Part shown: positions 26,016 through 35,215 of the stretch, piece by piece
How the letters are laid out: every line of letters begins with the position of its first letter
How positions within the stretch are numbered: the stretch's first letter is position 1
From: Ancrocorticia populi
Lineage (GTDB): Bacteria > Actinomycetota > Actinomycetes > Actinomycetales > Actinomycetaceae
Direction of reading: 5' to 3'
Assembly: GCF_003123745.1 (NCBI RefSeq)
Contig: NZ_QETB01000003.1
Coordinates: 124,001 to 188,000 of the forward strand
Length of the DNA: 64,000 bases
Position numbers and translations under genes: made by a program
The notes under the pieces: generated by a model
What the model was told of the DNA's origin: nothing
Database searches by the model: none
The model's input: the letters and a program-made list of their open reading frames with translations, nothing else

Positions 26016-26021
26016 ACCCTA
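26016..26021 (-). promoter_or_regulatory. -10 element of leuA leader
   Basis: TAGGGT, then GAACCT, then the leader-peptide ATG at 26009. Confidence 0.45.
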
Positions 26022-26077
26022 GACAATTCGCTTCGAGTTCGCATGCTCAATTCCGCATGTTGATACGCGTGTCGCGA

Positions 26078-27661
26078 TCAGAAGAGAGCTGGGTACACGC
26101 CCCAATATGCCAGCGCGAAGAGCAACATCACCTGCGCCACGAAGGAAATAACCACGATCGCATTGGCGAATCCGCTCAGGGTGTGATTGCCGCTGCCATC
26201 TTCCGGGTAGTGCGCACGGTGCCACGCAAACGGAACCCGAACTACCATCCATACAGCCAGAATTCCGATCACCTGCGCCAGTAACCAGCCACCCTGGACA
26301 AGAAGTCTGTTTTGCTCGTAGGACACAGCTAGTTCGGCCACCGCCACCGTGTAACCGAGCGTAACGATCCAGGCGAGGATCACCGTGAGTGACGCAAAGT
26401 TAACCGCGCCCCCACAACCGTGGAAGTACAGAAGCCTCTTGCGCCGGTAACTCATCGCCCCGATCGTGGTCATGACAACCCCTACGAGGGCCAACCCAAG
26501 ACCGATCAGGAGGATCCAGACTGCCACCATCCCCGAGGCGAACCACGGAGGTTGATTGACCCGGCCCGCCATATAGTCTTGCTTGGGCTGAGCCCCAGCC
26601 ACGTGTGGCGCCGCGTCGGCGGTGTACGGCAGGCCGTTGACCCAATCGGCTGTGTCCTGCATAGCCTGATCCACCAGCACTTTGTCCACCTGAAGCCCGT
26701 GATCTGCGTCCTCGTAGTAGCGTACAGTGAGGTCAGAATTTCCCGCGGTTTCCAAGTCTTCTCGCGTGATGATTGGGCCCTGTACCGTGGGCATGGACAT
26801 GTCTCCGGTGCCGTAGAGCATCAACACCGGCATCGTCATCTGCCGCTGGTATTCGGAGACATCGAAATCGATGTATTCGAACGCATCCTGCCCAAAATCC
26901 TGACCTATCAGCTTTGGGATGGCGGACAGGATTTGCTGCGGCGCGCCGAGATTACGAAGGTAAGAATCGGCCGCCAAGGCTCCCTGCTCGCGTATGGGGA
27001 GCACGGGGGCGGAAACGAGGGCAACGTAGCTAACGGCAGAGTTCCGCGCCGCAACAATTGGAGCTATATTGCATCCCTCTGAAACCGCATAAAGCCCAGT
27101 TCGCTGCGGATCTACCCCCGGCCTACTCAACAGATCGGTGAAGGCATCCTCGTAATCCTTGGAAAGCTCCGGATAATCGCGATGGGTGGTGGTGTAGTTA
27201 TCCGTCCGTTTGTCCGGTACCAATGTGATCACGCCAGCCGAAGTGATCGCATCGGCCTCCCGATCAAAGTTCTGGTAGGAATCGGTGCCCGTCCCATGGA
27301 CGAACACCATTCCTGGAGCCAAGCCATCCGTTCCCACGGGTGTGCGGAGCGTTGCGGGTATCTCAGTGCCGTCGCGCAGCTCAACCGTGATCACCTCGCT
27401 TTGGACTTCATAATCGCCCAGCCCGGGAGTTTCGTTGCGCGTGGCAATGGAAGTATCGGCCGATTCGGGCACGATCAGCGAACGCATCGGCTGGGGGTTC
27501 CAGCCGGGCCCAGCCCAGCTCCCCCACATTCCAAAGATCAACACGGCGATCAGCCACACCATGAGGCGTGGATGGCGCAAGGCGAACCGGCGGATGCCAC
27601 GGGGTTCGGTGGATTGATCCGGTTCTGGTTCCGAAACTTCTGCTGATACTTCTTCCGACAC
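26078..27661 (-). CDS. Membrane-anchored alpha/beta hydrolase with C-terminal membrane domain
   Basis: The 527-residue protein has one N-terminal membrane helix (about 33-50), an extracytoplasmic alpha/beta-hydrolase domain (about 85-345) and four C-terminal helices (about 375-525). The catalytic triad can be read: Ser in AVSEG, Asp in YGTGDMSMP, His in EDADHGLQ; VFVHGTGTDS is the oxyanion loop. The dienelactone-hydrolase/peptidase-S9-like fold suggests an esterase or peptidase; substrate unknown. The GTG start shares a base with the era stop (TAGTG), so translation is coupled to era. Confidence 0.75.
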   Translation of the reverse strand: MSEEVSAEVSEPEPDQSTEPRGIRRFALRHPRLMVWLIAVLIFGMWGSWAGPGWNPQPMRSLIVPESADTSIATRNETPGLGDYEVQSEVITVELRDGTEIPATLRTPVGTDGLAPGMVFVHGTGTDSYQNFDREADAITSAGVITLVPDKRTDNYTTTHRDYPELSKDYEDAFTDLLSRPGVDPQRTGLYAVSEGCNIAPIVAARNSAVSYVALVSAPVLPIREQGALAADSYLRNLGAPQQILSAIPKLIGQDFGQDAFEYIDFDVSEYQRQMTMPVLMLYGTGDMSMPTVQGPIITREDLETAGNSDLTVRYYEDADHGLQVDKVLVDQAMQDTADWVNGLPYTADAAPHVAGAQPKQDYMAGRVNQPPWFASGMVAVWILLIGLGLALVGVVMTTIGAMSYRRKRLLYFHGCGGAVNFASLTVILAWIVTLGYTVAVAELAVSYEQNRLLVQGGWLLAQVIGILAVWMVVRVPFAWHRAHYPEDGSGNHTLSGFANAIVVISFVAQVMLLFALAYWGVYPALF

Positions 27662-28590
27662 TAAAAGCCGAGCCGCCCCAGCAGCTTTGGGTCACGCTGC
27701 CAATCCTTAGCAACCCTCACGTGTAGGTCAAGGATCACACGCGCACCCAACAGCGGCTCGATCCCCTTGCGTGCGTCACGCTTAATGCGCTTAAGCCGCG
27801 CCGCGCCCTTCCCGATTATGATGCCCTTCTGGGAGTCTCGCTCCACGTGCAAGCTCGCGTGCACCCGCAGGATCGGGCGCTGGTCCGGATCGCCCTTGGC
27901 CGGCTGCTCATCAAGCATCTCCTCAACGGTAACCGCGAGGGAGTGTGGGAGTTCGGCGTGCAGGCCCTCGAGCGCGGCCTCCCGAATCAGCTCGGAGATG
28001 AGGGTCTCCTCTGACTCATCCGAGATCGCATCTCGGGGATACAACGGCGGGGAATCTGGCATCTGATCAAGAACAACCTCGGCCAGAACATCAACCTGCT
28101 CGCCTATTGTGGCGCTGACGGGGACAACGTCCACAAACGGTGCCATCTCGGACACTTCCACAAGGTGCGCTGCCAAATCATCGCGTCCCACCCTGTCCGT
28201 CTTGGTTACGGCAGCAATGATCGGCACGTTCATCTGTGAGACGAGATCCAGTAGGAACCTATCCCCCGGTCCAATCGCCTCATCGGCAGGCAAGCACATA
28301 ACTACCACGTCCACCCCGGCCAGCGAATCCCGCACCATATCGTTCAGGCGTTCTCCGAGAAGAGTGCGCGGACGGTGCAGCCCCGGCGTATCCACTAGGA
28401 TGATCTGCCCATGATCGCGATTAACTATCGCGCGGATAACACGCCGCGTTGTCTCGGGCCTATCCGAGGTGATGGCTACCTTCTGCCCCACCATCGCGTT
28501 GGTAAGCGTGGATTTGCCCGCGTTCGGGCGCCCCACGATGCAGGCGAATCCAGCCCGGAAATCATCGGGCCACGCGGGCTGATCACTCAT
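27661..28590 (-). CDS. era: GTPase Era
   Basis: The 309-residue protein has G1 GRPNAGKST, the switch SDRPETTR, G3 DTPGLHRP, a TKTD G4 (usually NKxD) and a C-terminal KH domain with GIIIGKGAARLKRIKRDAR. Era binds the 3' end of 16S rRNA and assists 30S assembly. The start overlaps the end of the CBS-domain gene by eight bases. Confidence 0.96.
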   Translation of the reverse strand: MSDQPAWPDDFRAGFACIVGRPNAGKSTLTNAMVGQKVAITSDRPETTRRVIRAIVNRDHGQIILVDTPGLHRPRTLLGERLNDMVRDSLAGVDVVVMCLPADEAIGPGDRFLLDLVSQMNVPIIAAVTKTDRVGRDDLAAHLVEVSEMAPFVDVVPVSATIGEQVDVLAEVVLDQMPDSPPLYPRDAISDESEETLISELIREAALEGLHAELPHSLAVTVEEMLDEQPAKGDPDQRPILRVHASLHVERDSQKGIIIGKGAARLKRIKRDARKGIEPLLGARVILDLHVRVAKDWQRDPKLLGRLGF

Positions 28591-29848
28591 CGTCTTCTGC
28601 CTCGTCTTTCGCTCTGGTGGCTATCAGTGTGGCAAGGGCGCGCCTACGCCCTTCGAACCGTTCGGCGATCAAACGGATGCCGTCAATCTCCGCCTCTGCA
28701 CCGGCCAATGGTACCCTCCCGAGCAGCTTTGCCAAGAGTCCGCCGGCGGTGTCTACGTCGTCGTCGTCCAAATCAACTCCGAACAACTCACCCATATCGT
28801 CAATCGGGAAGCGCGCCGGAACCCGGTACGTATCCTCGTCAATGCGCTCCACCACGGGTTCGGCTCGATCGTGTTCATCCGCGATCTCTCCAACCAGTTC
28901 CTCAACCAGATCCTCGATCGTCACTAGGCCGGCGATACCGCCGTATTCGTCCACGGCTAGGGCGATATGGATCTGATCCGATTGCATCTGGCGCATGAGA
29001 ACATCCACCATCTGGGTTTCGGGCACGAAGAACGGCTCGCGCATCACCTCGCGCACCGTCAGGCCCTCAGCATCAGAGCGGTGATGCGTGTGCTGGATTG
29101 CGTCCTTGAGGTAGAGAACTCCAAGAAGATCATCCACGCTCTCCCCGATCACGGGAACGCGTGAATAGCCTGAACGCGTAAACAGCGACAGCGCGCTATC
29201 GATGTACTGATCCACACCAATCGCAATCATGTCCGTTCGCGGCACCATGACCTCGCGGACCATGGTGTTACTCATCTCGAACATGGATTGAAGCATCTCG
29301 CGATCGTTATCGTCCAAAGCCTCCGATTCGGCCACGTGCTCAACCATGAGAGCCAGCTGATCTTCCTGCCGCTGCTCAAACTCCTCCGGGCTCGGTCCGC
29401 GGCGCCGCACGAACGGCCCAAAGGCCACCGCTAGCGGCAAGATAATAATCGACCCGCTGCTCAACACCCAGACCGGCCTGTTAACACCGAAGGTGGTGGG
29501 AGACGCCGCGATCTGCAGGAGCAGGCACACAACAAGCACGCCCACGAAGATGAGTACCAGCTCCCACCACGTGTTCGCCACACTGGCGGCAACGAGCGCC
29601 GCGGAAAATGCGAATCCGGACGTCAGTGCGAACCTACTCGTGACAAGCCCAACATCCGCCGCCTCACGCCGATCCAAGATCTTGGCTATGCGCTGGGCTC
29701 CACGCCCGCCTCCGGAGACAGCATCTTCAACTTCGGATCGTGTGACGCGCCCTAAGGCCGAGAGGGCCGCCGTACACGCCATCGTGGCTGCGAGAAAGAT
29801 CAGGGCAAGCGCGGACAGCAACCCGATGGGTAAATCGCCTGTATCCAT
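28583..29848 (-). CDS. CNNM/CorC-family membrane protein with CBS pair
   Basis: The 421-residue protein has an N-terminal DUF21-like membrane domain (about 1-145), a CBS pair (about 195-320, with REVMVPRTDMIAI and DEYGGIAGLVTIEDLVEE) and a C-terminal CorC_HlyC domain (about 335-410). Family members are implicated in Mg2+ or Co2+ efflux or homeostasis; older annotations call them hemolysins without good support. It sits between ybeY and era in the usual order; its ATG overlaps the ybeY stop (TGATG). Confidence 0.9.
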   Translation of the reverse strand: MDTGDLPIGLLSALALIFLAATMACTAALSALGRVTRSEVEDAVSGGGRGAQRIAKILDRREAADVGLVTSRFALTSGFAFSAALVAASVANTWWELVLIFVGVLVVCLLLQIAASPTTFGVNRPVWVLSSGSIIILPLAVAFGPFVRRRGPSPEEFEQRQEDQLALMVEHVAESEALDDNDREMLQSMFEMSNTMVREVMVPRTDMIAIGVDQYIDSALSLFTRSGYSRVPVIGESVDDLLGVLYLKDAIQHTHHRSDAEGLTVREVMREPFFVPETQMVDVLMRQMQSDQIHIALAVDEYGGIAGLVTIEDLVEELVGEIADEHDRAEPVVERIDEDTYRVPARFPIDDMGELFGVDLDDDDVDTAGGLLAKLLGRVPLAGAEAEIDGIRLIAERFEGRRRALATLIATRAKDEAEDDE

Positions 29849-30342
29849 CAGCTAACCGTCGGCTCAGGAGCGGTTGCGGGGCCACCGCGCGAGGCAAGAA
29901 AACTCAGCAGCAGGGTGCGTTGTAGATCAAACATCTCTTTCTTTTCGGCCTCTTCTATATGATCGAAACCTAAAAGGTGCAAGATTCCGTGGGTGACGAG
30001 GAGCAGAATTTCTTCGGCCGTGGAGTGCCCGGCCCGAAGTGCCTGACGCGCCGCCACTTGCGGGCACACCACGATATCCCCGAGCGTGCCCTCGCGTGGC
30101 TCCTCGCCAATCGGGGCTGGGCGCAGTTCGTCCATGGGGAAGGACAGAACGTCGGTGGGGCCGGGAAGATCCATCCACTCGATGTGTAGGTTCTCGATAA
30201 ACTTCTCATTGCCCATGAGCACGTTGAGCTCAGCTTGAGGATGGACGCGCATCTGATCCAGCACGAAACTGGCTAGCACGGACACCTCCTCTAAATCGAC
30301 CGGTGGCTCAAACCCCGATTCGTCATGAACTTCAACTGTCAC
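29848..30342 (-). CDS. ybeY: Endoribonuclease YbeY
   Basis: The 164-residue protein has the zinc motif THGILHLLGFDH, characteristic of YbeY, and WMDLPGPTDVLSFPMD upstream. YbeY takes part in 16S rRNA 3' maturation and ribosome quality control. The start overlaps the phoH stop by four bases (ATGA). Confidence 0.95.
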   Translation of the reverse strand: MTVEVHDESGFEPPVDLEEVSVLASFVLDQMRVHPQAELNVLMGNEKFIENLHIEWMDLPGPTDVLSFPMDELRPAPIGEEPREGTLGDIVVCPQVAARQALRAGHSTAEEILLLVTHGILHLLGFDHIEEAEKKEMFDLQRTLLLSFLASRGGPATAPEPTVS

Positions 30343-31313
30343 CGCGAGTTCTCACTCTCTCCAAACCGTGCGTATGCATCGATGATTTCGGCCACGAGGC
30401 GATGGCGCACCACGTCCCCAGATCCAAGCTCGATGAACTTGATGCCGCCCACGTCCCGCAGGATGTTTCGCACAAGAATAAGCCCAGATTTCTGCCTGCC
30501 AGGCAGGTCAACTTGCGTCACATCTCCCGTGACTACCATCTTCGAATTGAACCCGAGGCGCGTCAGGAACATCTTCATCTGCTCGGGTGTGGTGTTTTGT
30601 GCCTCATCGAGCACCACGAACGCATCGTTGAGAGTGCGCCCGCGCATGTACGCCAAGGGTGCCACCTCAATCGTTCCGGTCTCCATAAGCTTGGGGATAG
30701 TTTCGGGATCAAGCATGTCATACATCGCGTCGTAAAGCGGGCGCAGATAGGGATCGATCTTGTCCGTAAGCGAGCCCGGTAGAAAGCCGAGCGATTCGCC
30801 GGCCTCCACTGCGGGTCGGGTCAGGATAATCCGGGAAACCTGCTTCTTCTCGAGGGCCACCACCGCCTTCGCCATCGCCAGATAGGTCTTGCCAGTGCCC
30901 GCCGGCCCGATTCCGAACGTGATCGCGTATTCGTCAATCGCGTCCACGTAGGCCTTTTGCCCGAGCGTCTTGGGGCGGATCGTCTTCCCGCGCGCTGAAA
31001 GAACATCAGTGGTCATGAGGTCCGTGGGGCGCGCCACCCCACGCCGCGCAATCGCGATCGCACGCGAAACGGATTCCATCGTGAGGTGTTCGCCGCCTCG
31101 TACCACGTCAATCAGCTCGCCGATCAGTGCGTCCGCGAGGTCCACCGCGGCAGCCGGACCATCGAGCGTGATCTCGTGCCCTCGCACGTGAATCGTTGCT
31201 GGGGCTAGCCCGCGTTCGAGGGTACGGAGAACTTCATCCTCGTGCCCCAGCAGGTTGATCATCGCCACGCGATCGGGAACCACTAGGGTTCGTTCTATCG
31301 AATCTTCAGTCAT
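30339..31313 (-). CDS. phoH: PhoH-like ATPase
   Basis: The 324-residue protein has Walker A GPAGTGKTYLAMAKA, Walker B VVLDEAQNTTP, and a C-terminal TGDVTQVDLPG. PhoH-like ATPases beside ybeY are thought to act with it in RNA metabolism. It lies seven bases after rsmE. Confidence 0.93.
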   Translation of the reverse strand: MTEDSIERTLVVPDRVAMINLLGHEDEVLRTLERGLAPATIHVRGHEITLDGPAAAVDLADALIGELIDVVRGGEHLTMESVSRAIAIARRGVARPTDLMTTDVLSARGKTIRPKTLGQKAYVDAIDEYAITFGIGPAGTGKTYLAMAKAVVALEKKQVSRIILTRPAVEAGESLGFLPGSLTDKIDPYLRPLYDAMYDMLDPETIPKLMETGTIEVAPLAYMRGRTLNDAFVVLDEAQNTTPEQMKMFLTRLGFNSKMVVTGDVTQVDLPGRQKSGLILVRNILRDVGGIKFIELGSGDVVRHRLVAEIIDAYARFGESENSR

Positions 31314-31319
31314 TTGTTC

Positions 31320-32078
31320 TCAGTCTACTGGGCGCGATGCGTAAGATGCCATAATCGTTGCGATAGCGTATGGCCCAGCCGTTGCCGAGCGGAGTACGTG
31401 CGCAGACAGTAGGCATGTTTTCGCCCCTACCCGCGTGAAAAGCTCCAGTTCATCCGGAGAGATTCCGCCCTCTGGGCCGACGACGGCGATGTACCGTTCC
31501 CCCGCTTCCGTCGCAATCTCTGGAAGGCTGCTCGTGGCCTCCTCATGGCAGATGAGTGCAACTGCTCCCGCAGATATCTGGGCCTCGAGCGCACAGGCAA
31601 GCTCGGCCGAGCTAACAGGAGCTTCAACCTCGGGTATCCATGCCCGTCGCGATTGCTTTGCCGCGGCGGTGGCACAATCCTGCCACTTCTTACGGCCCTT
31701 CTCCTCTTTGCCCCGCCAGTTGGCTATTGACCGCGCGGACTGCCACGGGATAATTCGGGATGCCCCAAACTCCGTCGAGGTCTCAACCGCCTGCTCGTCC
31801 CGTCCGCCCTTTGCCAGTGCTTGAACCAGCACGATGTTCGGGCTAGGGGCGGTTTCCTGAACCACGGTCAGGACCCTCAGATTAAGAATTCCCTTGCCAA
31901 GCTGGCCCACCTCACAACGAAGCCGTCCGCCCGATCCATTGACGAGGTCTATCCGTTCGCCGACGCGTGTGCGGCGCACCGTGGCAGCGTGGTGCCCCTC
32001 TTGCCCCGCCAACTCGATTGTGGCACCGGGCGCCATATCACTGGGATCGAAGGCGGCAACGTAGCAAGGTGCAGTCAT
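31320..32078 (-). CDS. rsmE: 16S rRNA (uracil-1498-N3)-methyltransferase
   Basis: The 252-residue protein has an N-terminal PUA-like domain (about 1-75) and a SPOUT knot with AVVGPEGGISPDELELF and LLSAHVLRSATAGPYAIA. RsmE methylates U1498 of 16S rRNA. The start overlaps dnaJ by four bases. Confidence 0.94.
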   Translation of the reverse strand: MTAPCYVAAFDPSDMAPGATIELAGQEGHHAATVRRTRVGERIDLVNGSGGRLRCEVGQLGKGILNLRVLTVVQETAPSPNIVLVQALAKGGRDEQAVETSTEFGASRIIPWQSARSIANWRGKEEKGRKKWQDCATAAAKQSRRAWIPEVEAPVSSAELACALEAQISAGAVALICHEEATSSLPEIATEAGERYIAVVGPEGGISPDELELFTRVGAKTCLLSAHVLRSATAGPYAIATIMASYASRPVD

Positions 32079-33202
32079 CGGCCCGCGAACTTGTCCTTGA
32101 GCTTGGAGAAGATGGAGGAGTTCTGCTGAACCAAGCGCGCGGTGGGCTGCTGTTCGCCGCGCATCTGGGCCAGTTGTTCGAGGAGGGCGCGCTGGGCCTC
32201 ATCCAGCTTCGTAGGTGTCTTGACCGCTACCGCCACCTTGAGATCTCCACGGCCGCCTCGATGGAGGCGCCCAACGCCAAGGCCGGATAGCACAATGACG
32301 TGCCCGGACGGCGTACCCGCGGGGATCTCGATGTCCTGCGGGCCATCGAACGTATCGATGGTGACAGTGGTGCCCAACGAGGCGCTGGTCATCGGAACCT
32401 GGAGCTCGCACTGGAGATCATCCGCCGCCCGCTGGAAGACGGGATCTTGGTTGATGCGAACCTCAACGAAAAGATCTCCGGCCGGGCCGCCTTCGACGCC
32501 CGCATTGCCCTGCCCGGACAAGCGGATACGCATACCTTCTTCTACACCCGCCGGGACCTTAACCTTCGTGGACTTCGTGACACGCACGCGGCCTTCCCCG
32601 GCGCACTCGGAGCATGGCGTCACAATGACGGTCCCGTGGCCGTGGCACTTCGGGCACACGGACTGGGAAACCATCTGGCCAAAGAGTGAATTGGTGACCC
32701 GCTGAACGGAGCCGGTGCCGTTGCACTGATCGCACGGAATGGGTTCGGTTCCCGGTGCGGCGCATGTCCCATGGCAGGTGGGGCACTCGCCGGCCAGTGT
32801 GTGAGAGATGCTCTTCTCACAGCCAAACACAACCTCTTCGAGGTCCAATGTGGCGCTCACAAGGGCATCTTGGCCGCGCCTACCGCGCGGTACCGGGCCG
32901 CGTTGGCCGCCGCCCATGCCTCCGCCCATTCCGCCAAAGAACGTATCGAAGATATCTTGGAACCCGCCGAAGCCTGCTCCTCCGCCTCCATGAAGCGCTT
33001 CCTCACCGCCCATGTCATACAGCTTGCGCTGCTCCTGATTGGACAGAACGTCATAGGCCTCGTTCACGGCCTTGAACTGTTCCGCTCCCTCTGGACCGGC
33101 AACATCGGGGTGTAACTTGCGTGCGAGCTTCCGGTACGCCTTCTTGATTTCTTCCTGCGAAGCGTCACGGTTCACGCCGAGCGTTGCGTAGTAATCAGCC
33201 AA
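32075..33202 (-). CDS. dnaJ: Chaperone DnaJ
   Basis: The 375-residue protein has an N-terminal J domain with the HPD motif (KLARKLHPDVAGPEG), a Gly/Phe-rich stretch, four zinc-finger repeats (the first reads CPTCHGTC, with Cys for the last Gly) and the C-terminal substrate domain. It stimulates DnaK. Being directly after hrcA it is probably under CIRCE control. No dnaK or grpE is adjacent, so this is the HrcA-linked DnaJ2 type. Confidence 0.95.
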   Translation of the reverse strand: MADYYATLGVNRDASQEEIKKAYRKLARKLHPDVAGPEGAEQFKAVNEAYDVLSNQEQRKLYDMGGEEALHGGGGAGFGGFQDIFDTFFGGMGGGMGGGQRGPVPRGRRGQDALVSATLDLEEVVFGCEKSISHTLAGECPTCHGTCAAPGTEPIPCDQCNGTGSVQRVTNSLFGQMVSQSVCPKCHGHGTVIVTPCSECAGEGRVRVTKSTKVKVPAGVEEGMRIRLSGQGNAGVEGGPAGDLFVEVRINQDPVFQRAADDLQCELQVPMTSASLGTTVTIDTFDGPQDIEIPAGTPSGHVIVLSGLGVGRLHRGGRGDLKVAVAVKTPTKLDEAQRALLEQLAQMRGEQQPTARLVQQNSSIFSKLKDKFAGR

Positions 33203-33231
33203 CGGTCTCTCTTCTTAGATGGGTTTCCAGC

Positions 33232-34239
33232 TCAGTGAGCTGAAAGGATTTCTGACAGGTATCGTGCCACTGCCTGCACGGCGGCGATCGATCCGGGGTA
33301 ATCCATGCGGGTAGGCCCGATGATTCCCACGCGAGCTACAGACCGATCGTCCACATCGTAGGTGCTGGATATAACCGAGGCCTCAGAGAGGCCATCGGAC
33401 TGGTTTTCTTCGCCGATCGATATGGACATGCCGTCTTGCATGGCACCCAACAGCTTCAAGAGCACAACCTGCTCCTCAAGGGCCTCCAACACGGGAGAAA
33501 TTGAGCGGGCGAAGTCTAGGTGGTGGCGCGAAAGATTCGCCGTTCCGGCCAGCATGATCCGCTCTTCCCCTTCGGCGCGGAGCGCGGATTCAACAACGGC
33601 GGAGACCGCCTGTGCGATCTCTTCCACTGGCGGTGCCAAGTGTTCAGGCATCGAGCTACCGAGCGAATCAAGGCTCTTGCCCGCCCACTCATTGTTTAGT
33701 GTTCGCGCGAGGTCCTCGAGGGTTGCAGCGGCTACCGGTTCAGGGAACACCAGCGTTCTCTGCTCGACGCGCCCCGCCTCCGTGATGATAACAAGTAGCG
33801 CATGAAGGTCACCCACCCCGATGAGCTCAAGATGACGCAGGGATACCTTGTTCAGCGAGGGGTATTGGACCACTGCGGCCTGATGTGTGATTCCGGCTAG
33901 GAGCCGCACCGCCCGGGCGATCACATCGTCAAGGTCAACCGCGCCGTCCATCAGGCGTTCCATGGCGCGCCTCTCTGACGGGGAAAGAGGCTCGATGATC
34001 TGAAGCGAATTAACGAAAGTTCTGTACCCCAGATCCGTTGGGATACGGCCTGCGGAGGTGTGCGGTTGCGCGATCAGGCCTTCATCTTCGAGGACTGACA
34101 TATCGTTTCGCACCGTGGCCGGGGAAACGCCTAGGCGGTACTTCTCTACGAGCGCGCGGGAACCCACGGGTTCCCGATGAGAGACGTAGTCACGCACAAT
34201 TGCCTCAAGCACGCGCGTACGCCGTTCCTCGCTTCCCAC
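33232..34239 (-). CDS. hrcA: Heat-inducible repressor HrcA
   Basis: The 335-residue protein has an N-terminal winged helix (VGSRALVEKYRLGVSPATVRN) and a C-terminal GAF-like domain (HQAAVVQYPSL, MSISIGEENQ). HrcA binds CIRCE and represses chaperone genes; a matching CIRCE lies 16 bases upstream of its own GTG start (34239, AGGAG upstream), indicating autoregulation. Confidence 0.96.
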   Translation of the reverse strand: MGSEERRTRVLEAIVRDYVSHREPVGSRALVEKYRLGVSPATVRNDMSVLEDEGLIAQPHTSAGRIPTDLGYRTFVNSLQIIEPLSPSERRAMERLMDGAVDLDDVIARAVRLLAGITHQAAVVQYPSLNKVSLRHLELIGVGDLHALLVIITEAGRVEQRTLVFPEPVAAATLEDLARTLNNEWAGKSLDSLGSSMPEHLAPPVEEIAQAVSAVVESALRAEGEERIMLAGTANLSRHHLDFARSISPVLEALEEQVVLLKLLGAMQDGMSISIGEENQSDGLSEASVISSTYDVDDRSVARVGIIGPTRMDYPGSIAAVQAVARYLSEILSAH

Positions 34240-34254
34240 AACCGCTCCTTAGAC

Positions 34255-34281
34255 ATAGCACTCGACGTTCCTGAGTGCTAA
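34255..34281. promoter_or_regulatory. CIRCE element
   Basis: ATAGCACTC-N9-GAGTGCTAA matches the CIRCE consensus TTAGCACTC-N9-GAGTGCTAA with one mismatch in the outermost base. Confidence 0.93.
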
Positions 34282-34347
34282 TCCTACGCTCGCAGACCCC
34301 GGGAACACACCATTACACCCGTCATGCATTTGCCCACACCCTGAAGC

Positions 34348-34353
34348 TAGCCT
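34348..34353 (+). promoter_or_regulatory. -10 element of the DUF3097 gene
   Basis: TAGCCT, then TATCTG, then GTG at 34360; no ribosome binding site is seen. Confidence 0.35.
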
Positions 34354-34359
34354 TATCTG

Positions 34360-35205
34360 GTGTTCGAAGATCCCTACGGTAGTGACGTTTTGTCCGATGA
34401 TCCGCACCGTCAGCCTCAATCCCAAAAGGTCGCGGCCGCACCCGGCCTACTCATCGAGGATCTGCAGTCTGGCTTCGTAGGTGAAATTGTGAAGGTGGGA
34501 CGGGTTGCCGGCCAATGGCAGTTTGAGGCCGAGGGCCGCGGTGGGATTCGACGATCGTTTCGGATGGGACGCGGCTTCTGGATCGAAGGCAAGCCGGTGG
34601 AGCTAGTTGCCCCGGAGCCGGCCGTCACAAAGAAGGGCCCCGCCGTTACCGCCTCCGGATCCTTCCACGTTGACCACCGCGCCCGCGTTGCCCGCGAATC
34701 GCGCATCTGGGTAGAGGGTAAGCACGATGCCGAGCTGGTCTCCAAGGTATGGGGCGAGGACCTCGCCTACGAAGGCATTGTGGTGGAGGAACTCCTCGGG
34801 GTTGATCGTTTAGAGGAAATGATCGCTCAGTTCCAGCCTTCTCCCATCCGTCGTGCCGGTGTGCTCGTAGATCACCTCGTGCCCGGCTCAAAGGAATCGC
34901 GGCTCACCGATCGCTTCGCCCGCATGCCCGGCGTGCTCATTCTGGGCCATCCATACGTGGATGTGTGGCAGGCTGTCAAGCCCGCTGCGGTTGGGATTTC
35001 TTCTTGGCCCGCCGTCCCGCGTGGGGAGGATATCAAGATGGGCACGCTCAAGCGGCTGGGCCTACCCCACGAGAGTCCGGGAGATATCGGCCGCGGCTGG
35101 GCTCGGATACTCTCCCACGTTCACAGCTACAAGGATCTTGAACCGAGCCTGCTTGGGCGTATGGAAGAGCTCATAGATTTCTTGACGGAGGCGGGGGCGC
35201 GGTAG
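34360..35205 (+). CDS. DUF3097 family protein
   Basis: The 281-residue protein contains WVEGKHDAELVSKVWGEDL and RRAGVLVDHLVPGSKESRL, conserved in the actinobacterial DUF3097 family. The WVEGKHDAEL region resembles a TOPRIM-like acidic motif, which is inference. The gene is normally found beside hemW, as here. No function is established. It is transcribed opposite to its neighbours and starts at a GTG that lacks a visible ribosome binding site. Confidence 0.8.
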   Translation: MFEDPYGSDVLSDDPHRQPQSQKVAAAPGLLIEDLQSGFVGEIVKVGRVAGQWQFEAEGRGGIRRSFRMGRGFWIEGKPVELVAPEPAVTKKGPAVTASGSFHVDHRARVARESRIWVEGKHDAELVSKVWGEDLAYEGIVVEELLGVDRLEEMIAQFQPSPIRRAGVLVDHLVPGSKESRLTDRFARMPGVLILGHPYVDVWQAVKPAAVGISSWPAVPRGEDIKMGTLKRLGLPHESPGDIGRGWARILSHVHSYKDLEPSLLGRMEELIDFLTEAGAR

Positions 35206-35215
35206 GCCGTCGTCG

